Assembly: GCF_003860525.1 (NCBI RefSeq)
Contig: NZ_CP034161.1
Location: forward strand, 3,038,001 to 3,102,000
From: Epilithonimonas vandammei
GTDB lineage: Bacteria > Bacteroidota > Bacteroidia > Flavobacteriales > Weeksellaceae
Direction: 5' to 3'
DNA length: 64,000 nucleotides
A model generated the notes under the pieces. It saw nothing but the letters and a program-made list of their open reading frames with translations. It had not been told where the DNA came from and did not search any database. Of this stretch, positions 1 to 7,676 are shown piece by piece; position 1 is the stretch's first letter; each line of letters opens with the position of its first letter. The position numbers were made by a program, and so were the translations under genes.

Positions 1-1200
1 GCTCAAAAAGCACCAACAGAATTATTCATTCGAAAATTTGCAAAAATTTACACACCAATTGTGGTGTTATTGGCAGTGCTTATTACTGTAGTTCCTTACT
101 TTTTTGTTGATGATTACTTGTTCAGTCAATGGCTATACAGAGCATTGGTTTTCCTTGTTATTTCTTGTCCTTGTGCTTTGGTTATAAGTATTCCTTTAGG
201 ATACTTTGGTGGAATTGGTGCTGCTTCCAAAAATGGAATTTTATTTAAAGGAAGCAATTTCTTAGACGCCATCGCTAATATCCAAAATGTAGTGATGGAT
301 AAAACAGGAACAATGACAGAAGGCGTTTTCAAAGTGCAAGAAGTAATATTAAAATCAGAATTTAGTAAAGACGAAATCTTGAAAATGGTTAACGCTTTGG
401 AAAGTCAAAGTACACATCCTGTTGCTTCCGCAATACATCAATTTGTTGGGGAAATAGACAGTTCTATAAAGTTAGATAACATAGAAGAAATTGCGGGTCA
501 CGGATTAAAAGCTATCGTTAACGGAAAAGAGTTATTGGTAGGAAACTTTAAACTGATGGATAAGTTTAATATCGTTTATGATTTAGACCCAAGTACAATT
601 GTTTACACCCTAATCGCCATAGCCTATGATGGAAAATTTGCAGGTTATATTACCATAGCAGACAGTATAAAAGAAGATGCACAATTAACCATTGATAAGT
701 TAAAAGCCTTAGGTGTAAAAACAACAATGTTGAGTGGCGATAAAAGTACAGTTGTAAAGTTTGTTGCAGATAAATTGGGCATCAATAATGCCTTTGGCGA
801 TTTATTACCCGAAGACAAAGTAAATAAAGTAAAAGAAATCAAAATCGAGAATGAAACCGTGGCATTTGTAGGCGATGGCGTGAATGATGCACCAGTGGTA
901 GCTTTGAGCGATGTTGGTATTGCGATGGGAGGTTTGGGAAGTGATGCAACTATTGAAACTGCCGATGTAGTAATCCAAGATGACAAACCGAGTAAAATTC
1001 CGATGGCAATCAATATTGGTAAACAAACCAAGAAAATAGTGTGGCAAAATATCACGTTAGCATTTGCGGTAAAAGCAATTTTTTTAATTCTCGGAGCAGG
1101 TGGATTAGCTACAATGTGGGAAGCCGTTTTCGCCGATGTGGGTGTAGCATTATTGGCTATACTAAATGCCATAAGAATACAACGAATGAAATTTGTTTAG
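1..1200 (+). CDS. Zn/Cd/Pb-type P1B ATPase, 5' end cut by window
   Basis: Inner-membrane heavy-metal export ATPase, C-terminal 399 residues only; the frame is open from base 1, so the GTG at 61 is not the start. Visible are the SCPCALVIS metal-site motif (Cys codons at 166 and 172), the phosphorylation loop DKTGT (Asp codon at 298), an SxxTHPVA motif, a TGD-equivalent LSGDKST, the hinge GDGVNDAP, and the last two membrane helices. A Lys in the seventh helix (AFAVKAIF) and the DVG of the eighth match the P1B-2 Zn/Cd/Pb subgroup, not the copper pumps further right. It is AT-rich compared with the copper genes. Family call is firm; metal preference is inferred from the motifs. Confidence 0.9.
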   Translation, partial: AQKAPTELFIRKFAKIYTPIVVLLAVLITVVPYFFVDDYLFSQWLYRALVFLVISCPCALVISIPLGYFGGIGAASKNGILFKGSNFLDAIANIQNVVMDKTGTMTEGVFKVQEVILKSEFSKDEILKMVNALESQSTHPVASAIHQFVGEIDSSIKLDNIEEIAGHGLKAIVNGKELLVGNFKLMDKFNIVYDLDPSTIVYTLIAIAYDGKFAGYITIADSIKEDAQLTIDKLKALGVKTTMLSGDKSTVVKFVADKLGINNAFGDLLPEDKVNKVKEIKIENETVAFVGDGVNDAPVVALSDVGIAMGGLGSDATIETADVVIQDDKPSKIPMAINIGKQTKKIVWQNITLAFAVKAIFLILGAGGLATMWEAVFADVGVALLAILNAIRIQRMKFV

Positions 1201-1336
1201 GTGATAACAAATTAATTTTTTCAATGTCACGAAATGCTTTTTTTGGATTGATTTCAAACTTTAATAAATAAAGCAGAAATACTGGCTTACATACCTGCAT
1301 TTATAAATGTGAGTTCCCTTTTTACTATTAAAATAC

Positions 1337-1380
1337 ACATTGAATTTTGGAAATTGTTTCAAAATTCAATGTATTATTTT
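1337..1380 (+). terminator. Terminator-like hairpin upstream of rteC copy 1
   Basis: A perfect 13-bp stem, ACATTGAATTTTG at 1337-1349 with its complement at 1360-1372, has a 10-nt loop and is followed by a T-rich tail (ATTATTTTTA). It could end the ATPase transcript or act as a leader hairpin for rteC. The rest of 1201-1417 holds nothing recognisable. Confidence 0.5.
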
Positions 1381-1417
1381 TAGATGTAAATGGTGCTTGA
1401 TAAAACAGACTTACTGT

Positions 1418-2241
1418 ATGGATAAATTTTATAAGAAAACACTGTATGAGCTGGAAACAACAATCCACGAATTAGAAATTGAAACCGAATATCCAATCCA
1501 AAGAATAGAAGCTGTAATAGTTCTTATTGTAAATTCTTTGTCTAAGTTAAAGGAGTTCGTCTTAAAAAAGGGATTTAAGAATATTGATGAAGAAATCCTA
1601 TTTTTTAAATATCAGAAACCTGTTATTGTTTCAAAACTAATTTACTACAATGCCATCTATAAAATTGAAACGAGAAGACCTTATGGAAATAAGCGCATCA
1701 AGAAATATTTGTCCAAAGAACTCAAAAAGCTACAAAGGTTCTTTAAGAACAATCTTGATTTTTATAAGTATTACCGCAGCAATAATTCTTTCGTTGACGA
1801 GAAGTTTTTTGTACGTGGCAAGCACGATATAAGGCTATGGTTAGACACTTTTTACTTTGAGGCAGACCACCGTTTTTCTACTTCGCACGATTACAAGGTT
1901 GCCAAGATAATAGCCAATGACCTGATACAAGTTTATTAGAGGACAGGCTGAATAACATCAATGAGAAAAAAGGTTCAGACAATTCGCTGAAATGGACGGC
2001 AAGCAAAACAGCACTCACGGAACTCATTTATGCACTGTACGCCCACGGTGCATTTAACAATGGGAATACAGAAATAAAATTGATAGCCAAAACGTTTGAA
2101 GATGCCTTCAATATTGAGTTAGGCGACTTTTACCATACGTTTATGGAACTTAAAGCCCGCAAAATAAACCGAACGAAATTCCTCGACAGGCTGTGTGAAG
2201 CACTGATAAAGAAAATGGACGAACAAGATGAAAAACAGTAA
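1418..2241 (+). pseudogene. rteC: RteC-domain regulator, copy 1, frameshifted
   Basis: RteC family proteins are tetracycline/ICE-associated regulators of excision and transfer genes in Bacteroidetes conjugative transposons. The start MDKFYKKT aligns with MDKFYNET of the intact copy at 14466, and the two copies stay alignable in DNA throughout. At 1931-1945 this copy reads GTTTATTAGAGGACAGG where the intact copy has GTTTATTTGGAAGACAGG: one base is missing, which creates TAG at 1937-1939. After restoring that base the frame continues through the homologous C-terminus to TAA at 2239-2241, giving about 274 residues, the length of the intact copy. A truncated 173-residue protein may still be made. 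A sequencing error cannot be excluded. Confidence 0.85.
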
Positions 2242-2356
2242 GTATATATGTACACAGGCTTTATTCCTCTTGGCAAGAAGTCAGAGTAATTAAACTTAAA
2301 TTGTAAATTTGTTTATTGCTTATGTATTAAATACTAAACGTAGTCAGTAAATAAAT

Positions 2357-2920
2357 ATGAATACAATCTTTATTAAAAATATGGTTTGCGACCGTTGCAT
2401 TATGGTGGTACAAAACGAATTGGAAAAACTGGGATTAGATGCTAAAAATATAAAACTGGGCGAAGTTATTCTTTCCAAAGAAATAACATCTCTGGAAAAA
2501 GAGAATTTGTCCAAAACTTTAGAGCCATTAGGATTTGAAGTAATTGACGATAAAAAAGGCAGGATAATAGAAAAGATAAAGAACATTATCATTGACCTGG
2601 TACACCATCAGGATAGTGATGTAAAAACCAACCTTTCCGATGTATTGAGTGACAAATTGCATCACGATTACAATTACCTGTCCAATCTGTTTTCAGAGGT
2701 AGAGGGTACAACCATTGAAAAATACTTTATCGCCCAAAAGGTGGAGAAAGTCAAAGAATTGTTGGTGTATGATGAGTTGTCATTAAGTGAGATTGCGAAC
2801 CGCCTAAATTATTCGAGCGTGGCATATTTGAGTAACCAGTTTAAAAAAGTTACCGGGCTAACACCAAGCCATTTCAAACAGATTAAAGAGGATAAAAGAA
2901 AACCGTTGGATAAAGTGTAA
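2357..2920 (+). CDS. AraC-type regulator with N-terminal HMA-like metal domain
   Basis: Predicted transcription factor of 187 residues. Residues 1-70 look like a heavy-metal-associated fold: an early strand, then MVCDRCIMVV with Cys11 and Cys14 in a CxxC, then KNIKLGEVIL and a second helix and strand. Residues about 95-180 form an AraC helix-turn-helix (LSLSEIANRLNYSSVAYLSN, then FKKVTGLTPSHFKQ). It directly precedes the CopA-type ATPase, so copper sensing through the CxxC is the natural guess. A good -7 box, TAAATTTG, lies at 2304-2311. The likely targets are the two 40-bp boxes at 2921 and 5425. Domain calls are from sequence; metal and targets are inference. Confidence 0.8.
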   Translation: MNTIFIKNMVCDRCIMVVQNELEKLGLDAKNIKLGEVILSKEITSLEKENLSKTLEPLGFEVIDDKKGRIIEKIKNIIIDLVHHQDSDVKTNLSDVLSDKLHHDYNYLSNLFSEVEGTTIEKYFIAQKVEKVKELLVYDELSLSEIANRLNYSSVAYLSNQFKKVTGLTPSHFKQIKEDKRKPLDKV

Positions 2921-2984
2921 GTAAATCTTACAAATCAAATCCAAAATTTCACACCAGTACCCATAAATATAATAGCCAATTTTG
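2921..2984 (+). promoter_or_regulatory. copA promoter with 40-bp conserved box
   Basis: Box at 2921-2960 beginning GTAAATCTTACAAATCAAA and ending CACACCAGTAC. It matches the box at 5425-5464 at 32 of 40 positions without gaps. In both cases a weak -7 (here CAATTTTG, 2977-2984) starts 17 nt after the last base of the box. The box covers the place of the -33 element, as expected for an activator-dependent promoter. The candidate activator is the adjacent AraC-type protein. Confidence 0.55.
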
Positions 2985-3008
2985 TATTGTAAATTAAAGC
3001 AGGCAAAT

Positions 3009-5420
3009 ATGGCGACAAACAGAGAAAATATATACATTCCATTGGAGGATGTAGAAAGCGAACACTGTGCATTAATCGTTGAAAAGGGATTGGCACAGGT
3101 AAAAGGCGTAGAAACCCATAAAGTAGAGCTGAACAACCGAAGGGCAGTGATTACAGTAGATAGCAATGAAACCGTAGGCGAGGCTGTTAAGGCAATTAAA
3201 GATTTAGGTTACGGAGTTCCTACGGTTAAAAGTGCTTTTCCGGTATTGGGCATGACCTGTGCATCCTGTGCGGGCAGTGCCGAAAGCATTGTGAAATACC
3301 AACCGGGAGTAGTTAATGCTTCCGTGAACTTTGCAACGGGCAATCTTACCGTGGAATATCTGCCCAATATGACCGATGCCTCCACCCTGCAAAAAGCGGT
3401 TCAGGGAGTAGGTTACGACCTATTGATTGAAGACGAAACCAAGCAGCAGGAAACGCTCGAAGGCATCCACGAAAAGAAATTCCGAACCTTGAAAAACAAG
3501 ACCATTTGGGCAATTATCCTTTCCCTGCCCGTGGTAATCATAGGAATGTTCTTTATGGATATGCCCTATGCAGACCCGATAATGTGGCTCTTTTCCACGC
3601 CCGTTGTAATATGGTTGGGCAGGGATTTTTTTGTAAACGCTTGGAAGCAGGCAAAGCACCGTTCCGCCAATATGGATACGCTGGTGGCATTGAGTACAGG
3701 TATTGCCTACCTGTTCAGTGTTTTCAATATGCTGTTTGCCGACTTTTGGCATCAACGGGGACTGCATGCTCACGTATATTTTGAAGCGGCTGCCGTTATT
3801 ATCGCATTCATCCTCTTGGGAAAACTGCTGGAAGAAAGAGCCAAAGGCAACACCTCTTCAGCCATTAAGAAGCTGATGGGCTTGCAGCCAAAAACGGTCA
3901 TCGTGGTACAGGCGGACGGAACGGAAAAGCAGACCGCTATCGAAGACGTAAGCGCAGGCGATGTGATACTCGTAAAGCCCGGTGAAAAGATTGCGGTAGA
4001 CGGCATGGTCATATCGGGCAATTCGTATGTGGACGAAAGCATGTTAAGCGGTGAGCCTGTACCTGTATTGAAAAAAGAAAAAGAAAAAGTATTTGCAGGA
4101 ACGATTAACCAAAAAGGCAGCTTCCGGTTCAGGGCGGTAAAAGTGGGCAAAGAAACCATGCTTGCCCACATCATCAAAATGGTGCAGGATGCACAGGGAA
4201 GCAAAGCACCCGTACAGAAACTGGTCGATAGGATTGCGGGCATCTTTGTTCCCACAGTGATAGGTATTGCCATCCTGACATTTACGCTATGGTTGATTTT
4301 GGGAGGCGAAAACGGGGTTGTTCAAGGTCTGTTGGCAGCCGTTACGGTATTGGTCATTGCCTGCCCCTGTGCTTTAGGCTTAGCGACACCCACCGCTATT
4401 ATGGTAGGCGTTGGTAAAGGTGCTGAAAATGGCATTTTGATAAAGGATGCCGAAAGTTTGGAACTGGCCAAAAAAGTAAATGCCATCGTTTTGGACAAAA
4501 CCGGAACCATCACCGAGGGAAGACCACAGGTAACGGGCATTAAATGGCTGAACAATGAGGACACTGCAAAAGAAATCCTTTTGAGCATCGAAAAGCAATC
4601 CGAGCATCCATTGGCAGAAGCCGTAGTGAAGCATCTTGGCGATGTAGCGACCACCTCTTTATCCATGTTCGACAGCATTACGGGCAAAGGCGCAAAAGCA
4701 GACCATGATAACGAAACCTATTATGTAGGCAACAAAAAGCTATTGGCAGAAAACAACATTGCCATTGCCGGAGAATTACAAGACCAGGCCGAAGAATGGG
4801 GCAAACAGTCTAAAACCGTTATCTGGTTTGCAAACAGCAAAAAGGCTCTTGCTGTAATCGCTATCGCCGATAAGATTAAGGAAACATCGGTGCAGGCTAT
4901 CCGGGAAATGCAGGAAATGGGCATTGACCTGTATATGCTGACCGGAGATAATGAAGCTACCGCTAAAGCCATTGCGGAGCAGACAGGCATCAAGCATTAC
5001 AAAGCCGAAGTTTTGCCACAGCATAAAGCCGACTTTGTGAAAGAACTGCAAAGTAAAGGAAAGGTAGTGGCAATGGTGGGCGATGGTATCAACGACAGCA
5101 CCGCATTGGCAACAGCCGATGTAAGTATCGCAATGGGCAAAGGCAGCGACATCGCAATGGACGTAGCCAAGATGACCATCATTTCGTCCGACCTGACCAA
5201 GATACCGCAGGCAATACGCTTGTCCAAACAGACCGTAGCCACCATCAAGCAAAACCTGTTCTGGGCGTTTATCTACAACGTAATCGGCATTCCGGTAGCG
5301 GCAGGCATCCTTTACCCTGTTAACGGCTTCCTGCTCAACCCGATGATTGCGGGTGCGGCAATGGCATTGAGCAGCGTGAGCGTGGTCAGTAACAGCCTGC
5401 GGTTGAAGTGGAAGAAATAA
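3009..5420 (+). CDS. copA: Cu(I)-exporting P1B-1 ATPase, CopA type
   Basis: Inner-membrane ATPase exporting Cu(I) from the cytoplasm, 803 residues. I chose ATG at 3009 over the in-frame ATG at 2982 because the latter overlaps the promoter. Residues 8-70 resemble a degenerate HMA domain with a single Cys20; a second HMA domain carries GMTCASC at 81-87. The membrane site is CPC near residue 452, the phosphorylated Asp is near 496 (DKTGT), and the HP motif (SEHPLAEA) and TGD loop are present. The hinge reads GDGINDSTALA in place of the more usual GDGINDAPALA. YN in helix 7 and MALSSVSV in helix 8 are copper-pump signatures. It lies between the AraC-type regulator and the chaperone gene. Confidence 0.95.
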   Translation: MATNRENIYIPLEDVESEHCALIVEKGLAQVKGVETHKVELNNRRAVITVDSNETVGEAVKAIKDLGYGVPTVKSAFPVLGMTCASCAGSAESIVKYQPGVVNASVNFATGNLTVEYLPNMTDASTLQKAVQGVGYDLLIEDETKQQETLEGIHEKKFRTLKNKTIWAIILSLPVVIIGMFFMDMPYADPIMWLFSTPVVIWLGRDFFVNAWKQAKHRSANMDTLVALSTGIAYLFSVFNMLFADFWHQRGLHAHVYFEAAAVIIAFILLGKLLEERAKGNTSSAIKKLMGLQPKTVIVVQADGTEKQTAIEDVSAGDVILVKPGEKIAVDGMVISGNSYVDESMLSGEPVPVLKKEKEKVFAGTINQKGSFRFRAVKVGKETMLAHIIKMVQDAQGSKAPVQKLVDRIAGIFVPTVIGIAILTFTLWLILGGENGVVQGLLAAVTVLVIACPCALGLATPTAIMVGVGKGAENGILIKDAESLELAKKVNAIVLDKTGTITEGRPQVTGIKWLNNEDTAKEILLSIEKQSEHPLAEAVVKHLGDVATTSLSMFDSITGKGAKADHDNETYYVGNKKLLAENNIAIAGELQDQAEEWGKQSKTVIWFANSKKALAVIAIADKIKETSVQAIREMQEMGIDLYMLTGDNEATAKAIAEQTGIKHYKAEVLPQHKADFVKELQSKGKVVAMVGDGINDSTALATADVSIAMGKGSDIAMDVAKMTIISSDLTKIPQAIRLSKQTVATIKQNLFWAFIYNVIGIPVAAGILYPVNGFLLNPMIAGAAMALSSVSVVSNSLRLKWKK

Positions 5421-5424
5421 AACA

Positions 5425-5488
5425 GTAAATCTCACAAATCAAACAAGAAATTACACAACAATACTGAACTGAATAGTACGGAAATTTG
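5425..5488 (+). promoter_or_regulatory. Copper chaperone promoter with second 40-bp box
   Basis: Box at 5425-5464, starting GTAAATCTCACAAATCAAA, homologous to the one before copA. The weak -7 GAAATTTG is at 5481-5488, again starting 17 nt after the box. The ATG follows at 5520. The repeated spacing suggests both genes respond to the same regulator. Confidence 0.55.
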
Positions 5489-5519
5489 CATTATCAGATA
5501 ACTCTAAAATTTATTAACA

Positions 5520-5741
5520 ATGGAAAATAAACAATTTCAATTCAAGACGAACATCAATTGCGGAGGTTGTATCGCATCTGTAAAACCGCACTTGGACAAG
5601 GCAGAGGGTATCTGCCATTGGGAAGTGGACACTGCCAACAAGGACAAGGTACTTACAGTGAAGTCCGAGGGCATTACCGAGCAGGAAGTAATATCGACCG
5701 TGCAAAAGGCAGGCTTCAAAATTGAACCTTTGGACGCCTAA
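5520..5741 (+). CDS. Small HMA-domain protein, CopZ-like chaperone
   Basis: Cytoplasmic heavy-metal-associated domain protein of 73 residues, the length of stand-alone copper chaperones. The metal loop is INCGGC with Cys14 and Cys17; NCGGC differs from the classic GMTCxxC, as is common in Bacteroidetes relatives. The remaining beta-alpha-beta pattern (VDTANKDKVLTVKS, then EQEVISTVQKAGFKI) is intact. It has its own promoter rather than being translationally coupled to copA. It probably hands Cu(I) to the N-terminal domains of the ATPase; this role is inferred from family and position. Confidence 0.85.
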   Translation: MENKQFQFKTNINCGGCIASVKPHLDKAEGICHWEVDTANKDKVLTVKSEGITEQEVISTVQKAGFKIEPLDA

Positions 5742-5934
5742 GCCAACAACTTTTTGAAATGTCCTTTTTCCGACCGAATTTTCTGAAGGTTGGGTTGCTG
5801 AAAAAGGCATTTCATCAAATCCTGAAGAAAGAGGATGTCTTGTTGTGGTCGTAACATTGTTTGTTTGTATAGAGAAATTTTGCCTATATAGCAAAAAAAA
5901 TTGTAAAAACAATATAAAAAACCAATCTTATTTG

Positions 5935-5942
5935 TAACTTTG
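5935..5942 (+). promoter_or_regulatory. -7 element of the Cys-rich gene
   Basis: TAACTTTG fits the Bacteroidetes -7 consensus TAnnTTTG exactly. It lies only 5 nt before the proposed TTG start at 5948, so the message would be nearly leaderless. The preceding 5742-5930 holds a short ATTGT/ACAAT hairpin at about 5900 and nothing else recognisable. Confidence 0.5.
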
Positions 5943-5947
5943 TTGAG

Positions 5948-6325
5948 TTGAAAAATTATAGAATACATATAGGCATTTTGACACTCTTCTGTCTGGTTTT
6001 CTTTATGATACCAAGTCAGAGCTATGCCTGTTCCAAAAATTCAACAAAGACCGAACAGTCTTCCTGCTCAAAAGAGAAATCCAAAAAATCAGAACATAAA
6101 AAAGGTTACAAGGGCAAAAAATGCAAAAGCGGCAACTGCGATGGTGGTTGTTCACATAGCTCTTGCAGATGCAGTGCTTCAACGACCTCCCTATACTTAC
6201 CAATCCCAATCGAATTAAAAGCTAAAAATCCATTTGCTGAAGTTAAAAAGCAAAAATTAGGTTTCAAGGAAGCCTACTATTCTTCGGGATTTTTCTTCAT
6301 TTGGCTACCTCCTAAAATAAGCTAA
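5948..6325 (+). CDS. Cys-rich exported protein, unknown function
   Basis: 125 residues, no recognised family. It begins with a signal peptide (short basic start, hydrophobic stretch to about residue 22, SYA before Cys28), then a Lys/Ser/Cys-rich stretch with seven cysteines at 28, 40, 59, 64, 68, 73 and 75. The tail (about 76-125) has no cysteine and ends in an aromatic FFFIWLPP. The TTG at 5948 is the only start that gives a whole signal peptide. Cysteine clustering next to copper genes suggests periplasmic or surface metal binding; this is inference only. Confidence 0.65.
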   Translation: MKNYRIHIGILTLFCLVFFMIPSQSYACSKNSTKTEQSSCSKEKSKKSEHKKGYKGKKCKSGNCDGGCSHSSCRCSASTTSLYLPIPIELKAKNPFAEVKKQKLGFKEAYYSSGFFFIWLPPKIS

Positions 6326-6328
6326 AAC

Positions 6329-6446
6329 TATGGCCTGATAGCCATAGGTGTGCCTTGTCAAAAGCTATTCCGGCTTTTGCAAATCCCCTATTTGTATCAT
6401 TTACTTAAAATTTAAAACAGAAACGGGTTTATCTATCCCCCGTTTC
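6329..6446 (+). promoter_or_regulatory. Leader with three hairpins before the long copper operon
   Basis: The stretch holds three consecutive short inverted repeats: TATGGC/GCCATA near 6329-6346, CAAAAGC/GCTTTTG at 6359-6379, and GAAACGGG/CCCGTTTC at 6420-6446, the last ending 16 nt before the ATG at 6463. The first could be a weak terminator of the Cys-rich gene; the last may affect translation of the next gene. No clear -7 box is seen here. Confidence 0.35.
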
Positions 6447-6462
6447 TCAAAATGTAATTATT

Positions 6463-7338
6463 ATGAAATCATTATCAAAAATAGTGATGGTAATCGCCGT
6501 GTTACTATCATCAATAAACGGCTTCGCACAAATCAAGAATGCGAAAACAGAAACCGTAAAGATTTACGGCAATTGTGGTATGTGCAAAACCACCATCGAA
6601 AAAGCAGGTAACGTAAAAAAGGTAGCCAGCGTGGACTGGAACAAAGATACCAAGATGGCTACGCTCACCTATGACGGCGACAAAACAAATCAGGATGAAA
6701 TCCTGAAACGTATTGCTTTGGCTGGTTATGACAGTGAGAAGTTCCGTGCGCCGGATGACGTATATGCTAAACTGGCTGGTTGCTGCCAGTATGATAGACC
6801 CGTGAAGACGGTTGCCAAAAACAAGGAGGCGGGAATGGACATGAATGCCGGACATGGCAATCACGACCATAGTCAAATGGCAGCTAACAAAGATGCAGCC
6901 CAAAACCAATCACAGCTAAAGGCTGTATTTGACAACTACTTTTCAGTGAAAGATGCTTTGATAAAAACCGATGCGGCGACCGCATCTGCCAAAGCCGCTG
7001 AATTGGCTGCATCCCTTAAAGCAGTCGATATGAATAAGCTATCGGCAGAGGAACATACGGCTTGGATGAAAGTGATGCAGGACTTGACGGCCAATGCGGA
7101 AAGCATTTCAAAATCAAAAGATGTTGCAAAACAAAGAAGTGCTTTTGCGGCACTTTCGGGAAGCATCTACACACTGGCCAAAGTGTCTAAACAGGATACT
7201 CCCGTTTATTACCAGCACTGCCCTATGTACAATGGAGGTAAGGGAGCCAATTGGCTAAGTAAAGAGAATGCTGTTAAAAACCCATATTACGGCTCACAGA
7301 TGCTTACCTGCGGCAGTACGGTCGAAACCATTAAATAA
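6463..7338 (+). CDS. Exported HMA-DUF3347 fusion protein
   Basis: 291 residues. Signal peptide at 1-23 (cleavage after FAQ likely), then an HMA domain at about 30-100 with NCGMC (Cys38, Cys41), a CC pair near 104-105, a His/Met-rich linker (GMDMNAGHGNHDHSQM), then DUF3347 at about 145-291. DUF3347 is known from the tails of CusB-like copper efflux adaptors; its end here has QHCPMYN and NPYYGSQMLTCG, conserved in the lipoprotein at 9804. It opens a co-directional series running to 14204 with gaps mostly under 25 nt. A periplasmic copper-binding or copper-transfer role is inferred. Confidence 0.85.
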   Translation: MKSLSKIVMVIAVLLSSINGFAQIKNAKTETVKIYGNCGMCKTTIEKAGNVKKVASVDWNKDTKMATLTYDGDKTNQDEILKRIALAGYDSEKFRAPDDVYAKLAGCCQYDRPVKTVAKNKEAGMDMNAGHGNHDHSQMAANKDAAQNQSQLKAVFDNYFSVKDALIKTDAATASAKAAELAASLKAVDMNKLSAEEHTAWMKVMQDLTANAESISKSKDVAKQRSAFAALSGSIYTLAKVSKQDTPVYYQHCPMYNGGKGANWLSKENAVKNPYYGSQMLTCGSTVETIK

Positions 7339-7352
7339 CAGGTCTGAAAGCT

Positions 7353-7658
7353 ATGGTACAGTACAATGACATGGTGCAGGCGCTTAAAGACCTAAGACAG
7401 CGTGGATACAGTATGGACTTTAGTCTGTTGCCGGACTGCCTGTACTGTGCGTCAAGGAGCCTGAAACTAAAACCGGAGGATTTTACGGTTACGGAAACCC
7501 ATAGGTTTGAAAGCCTCGACAGCAGTCCTGATAACAATGCCGTGATTTATGCCATATCGTCCAATGATGGTAAGAATAAAGGCGTACTTGTGGATGCCTA
7601 TGGTGCTTATGCCGAAGAAATGACCCATGAGATGGCAAAAAAATTAAGTGCAACATAA
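7353..7658 (+). CDS. Small conserved Bacteroidetes protein, function unknown
   Basis: 101 residues, no signal peptide or membrane helix. The pattern is ALKDLRQRGYSMDF, a Cys pair (CLYC), PEDFTVTETHRFE, then VIYAISS and KGVLVDAYGAY. It belongs to a small family that, as far as I recall, is often named phosphoribosylpyrophosphate synthetase in databases; it is far too short for that enzyme and has none of its motifs. It lies 14 nt after the DUF3347 gene and 18 nt before the CopB-type ATPase, so it is co-transcribed with copper genes, but its role is unknown. Confidence 0.7.
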   Translation: MVQYNDMVQALKDLRQRGYSMDFSLLPDCLYCASRSLKLKPEDFTVTETHRFESLDSSPDNNAVIYAISSNDGKNKGVLVDAYGAYAEEMTHEMAKKLSAT

Positions 7659-7676
7659 CTTTTAAAACCCCTTATT

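Noticed and set aside
2982..3008. Earlier start for copA
   Set aside because: It overlaps the -7-like element and adds residues without family support; ATG at 3009 fits better.
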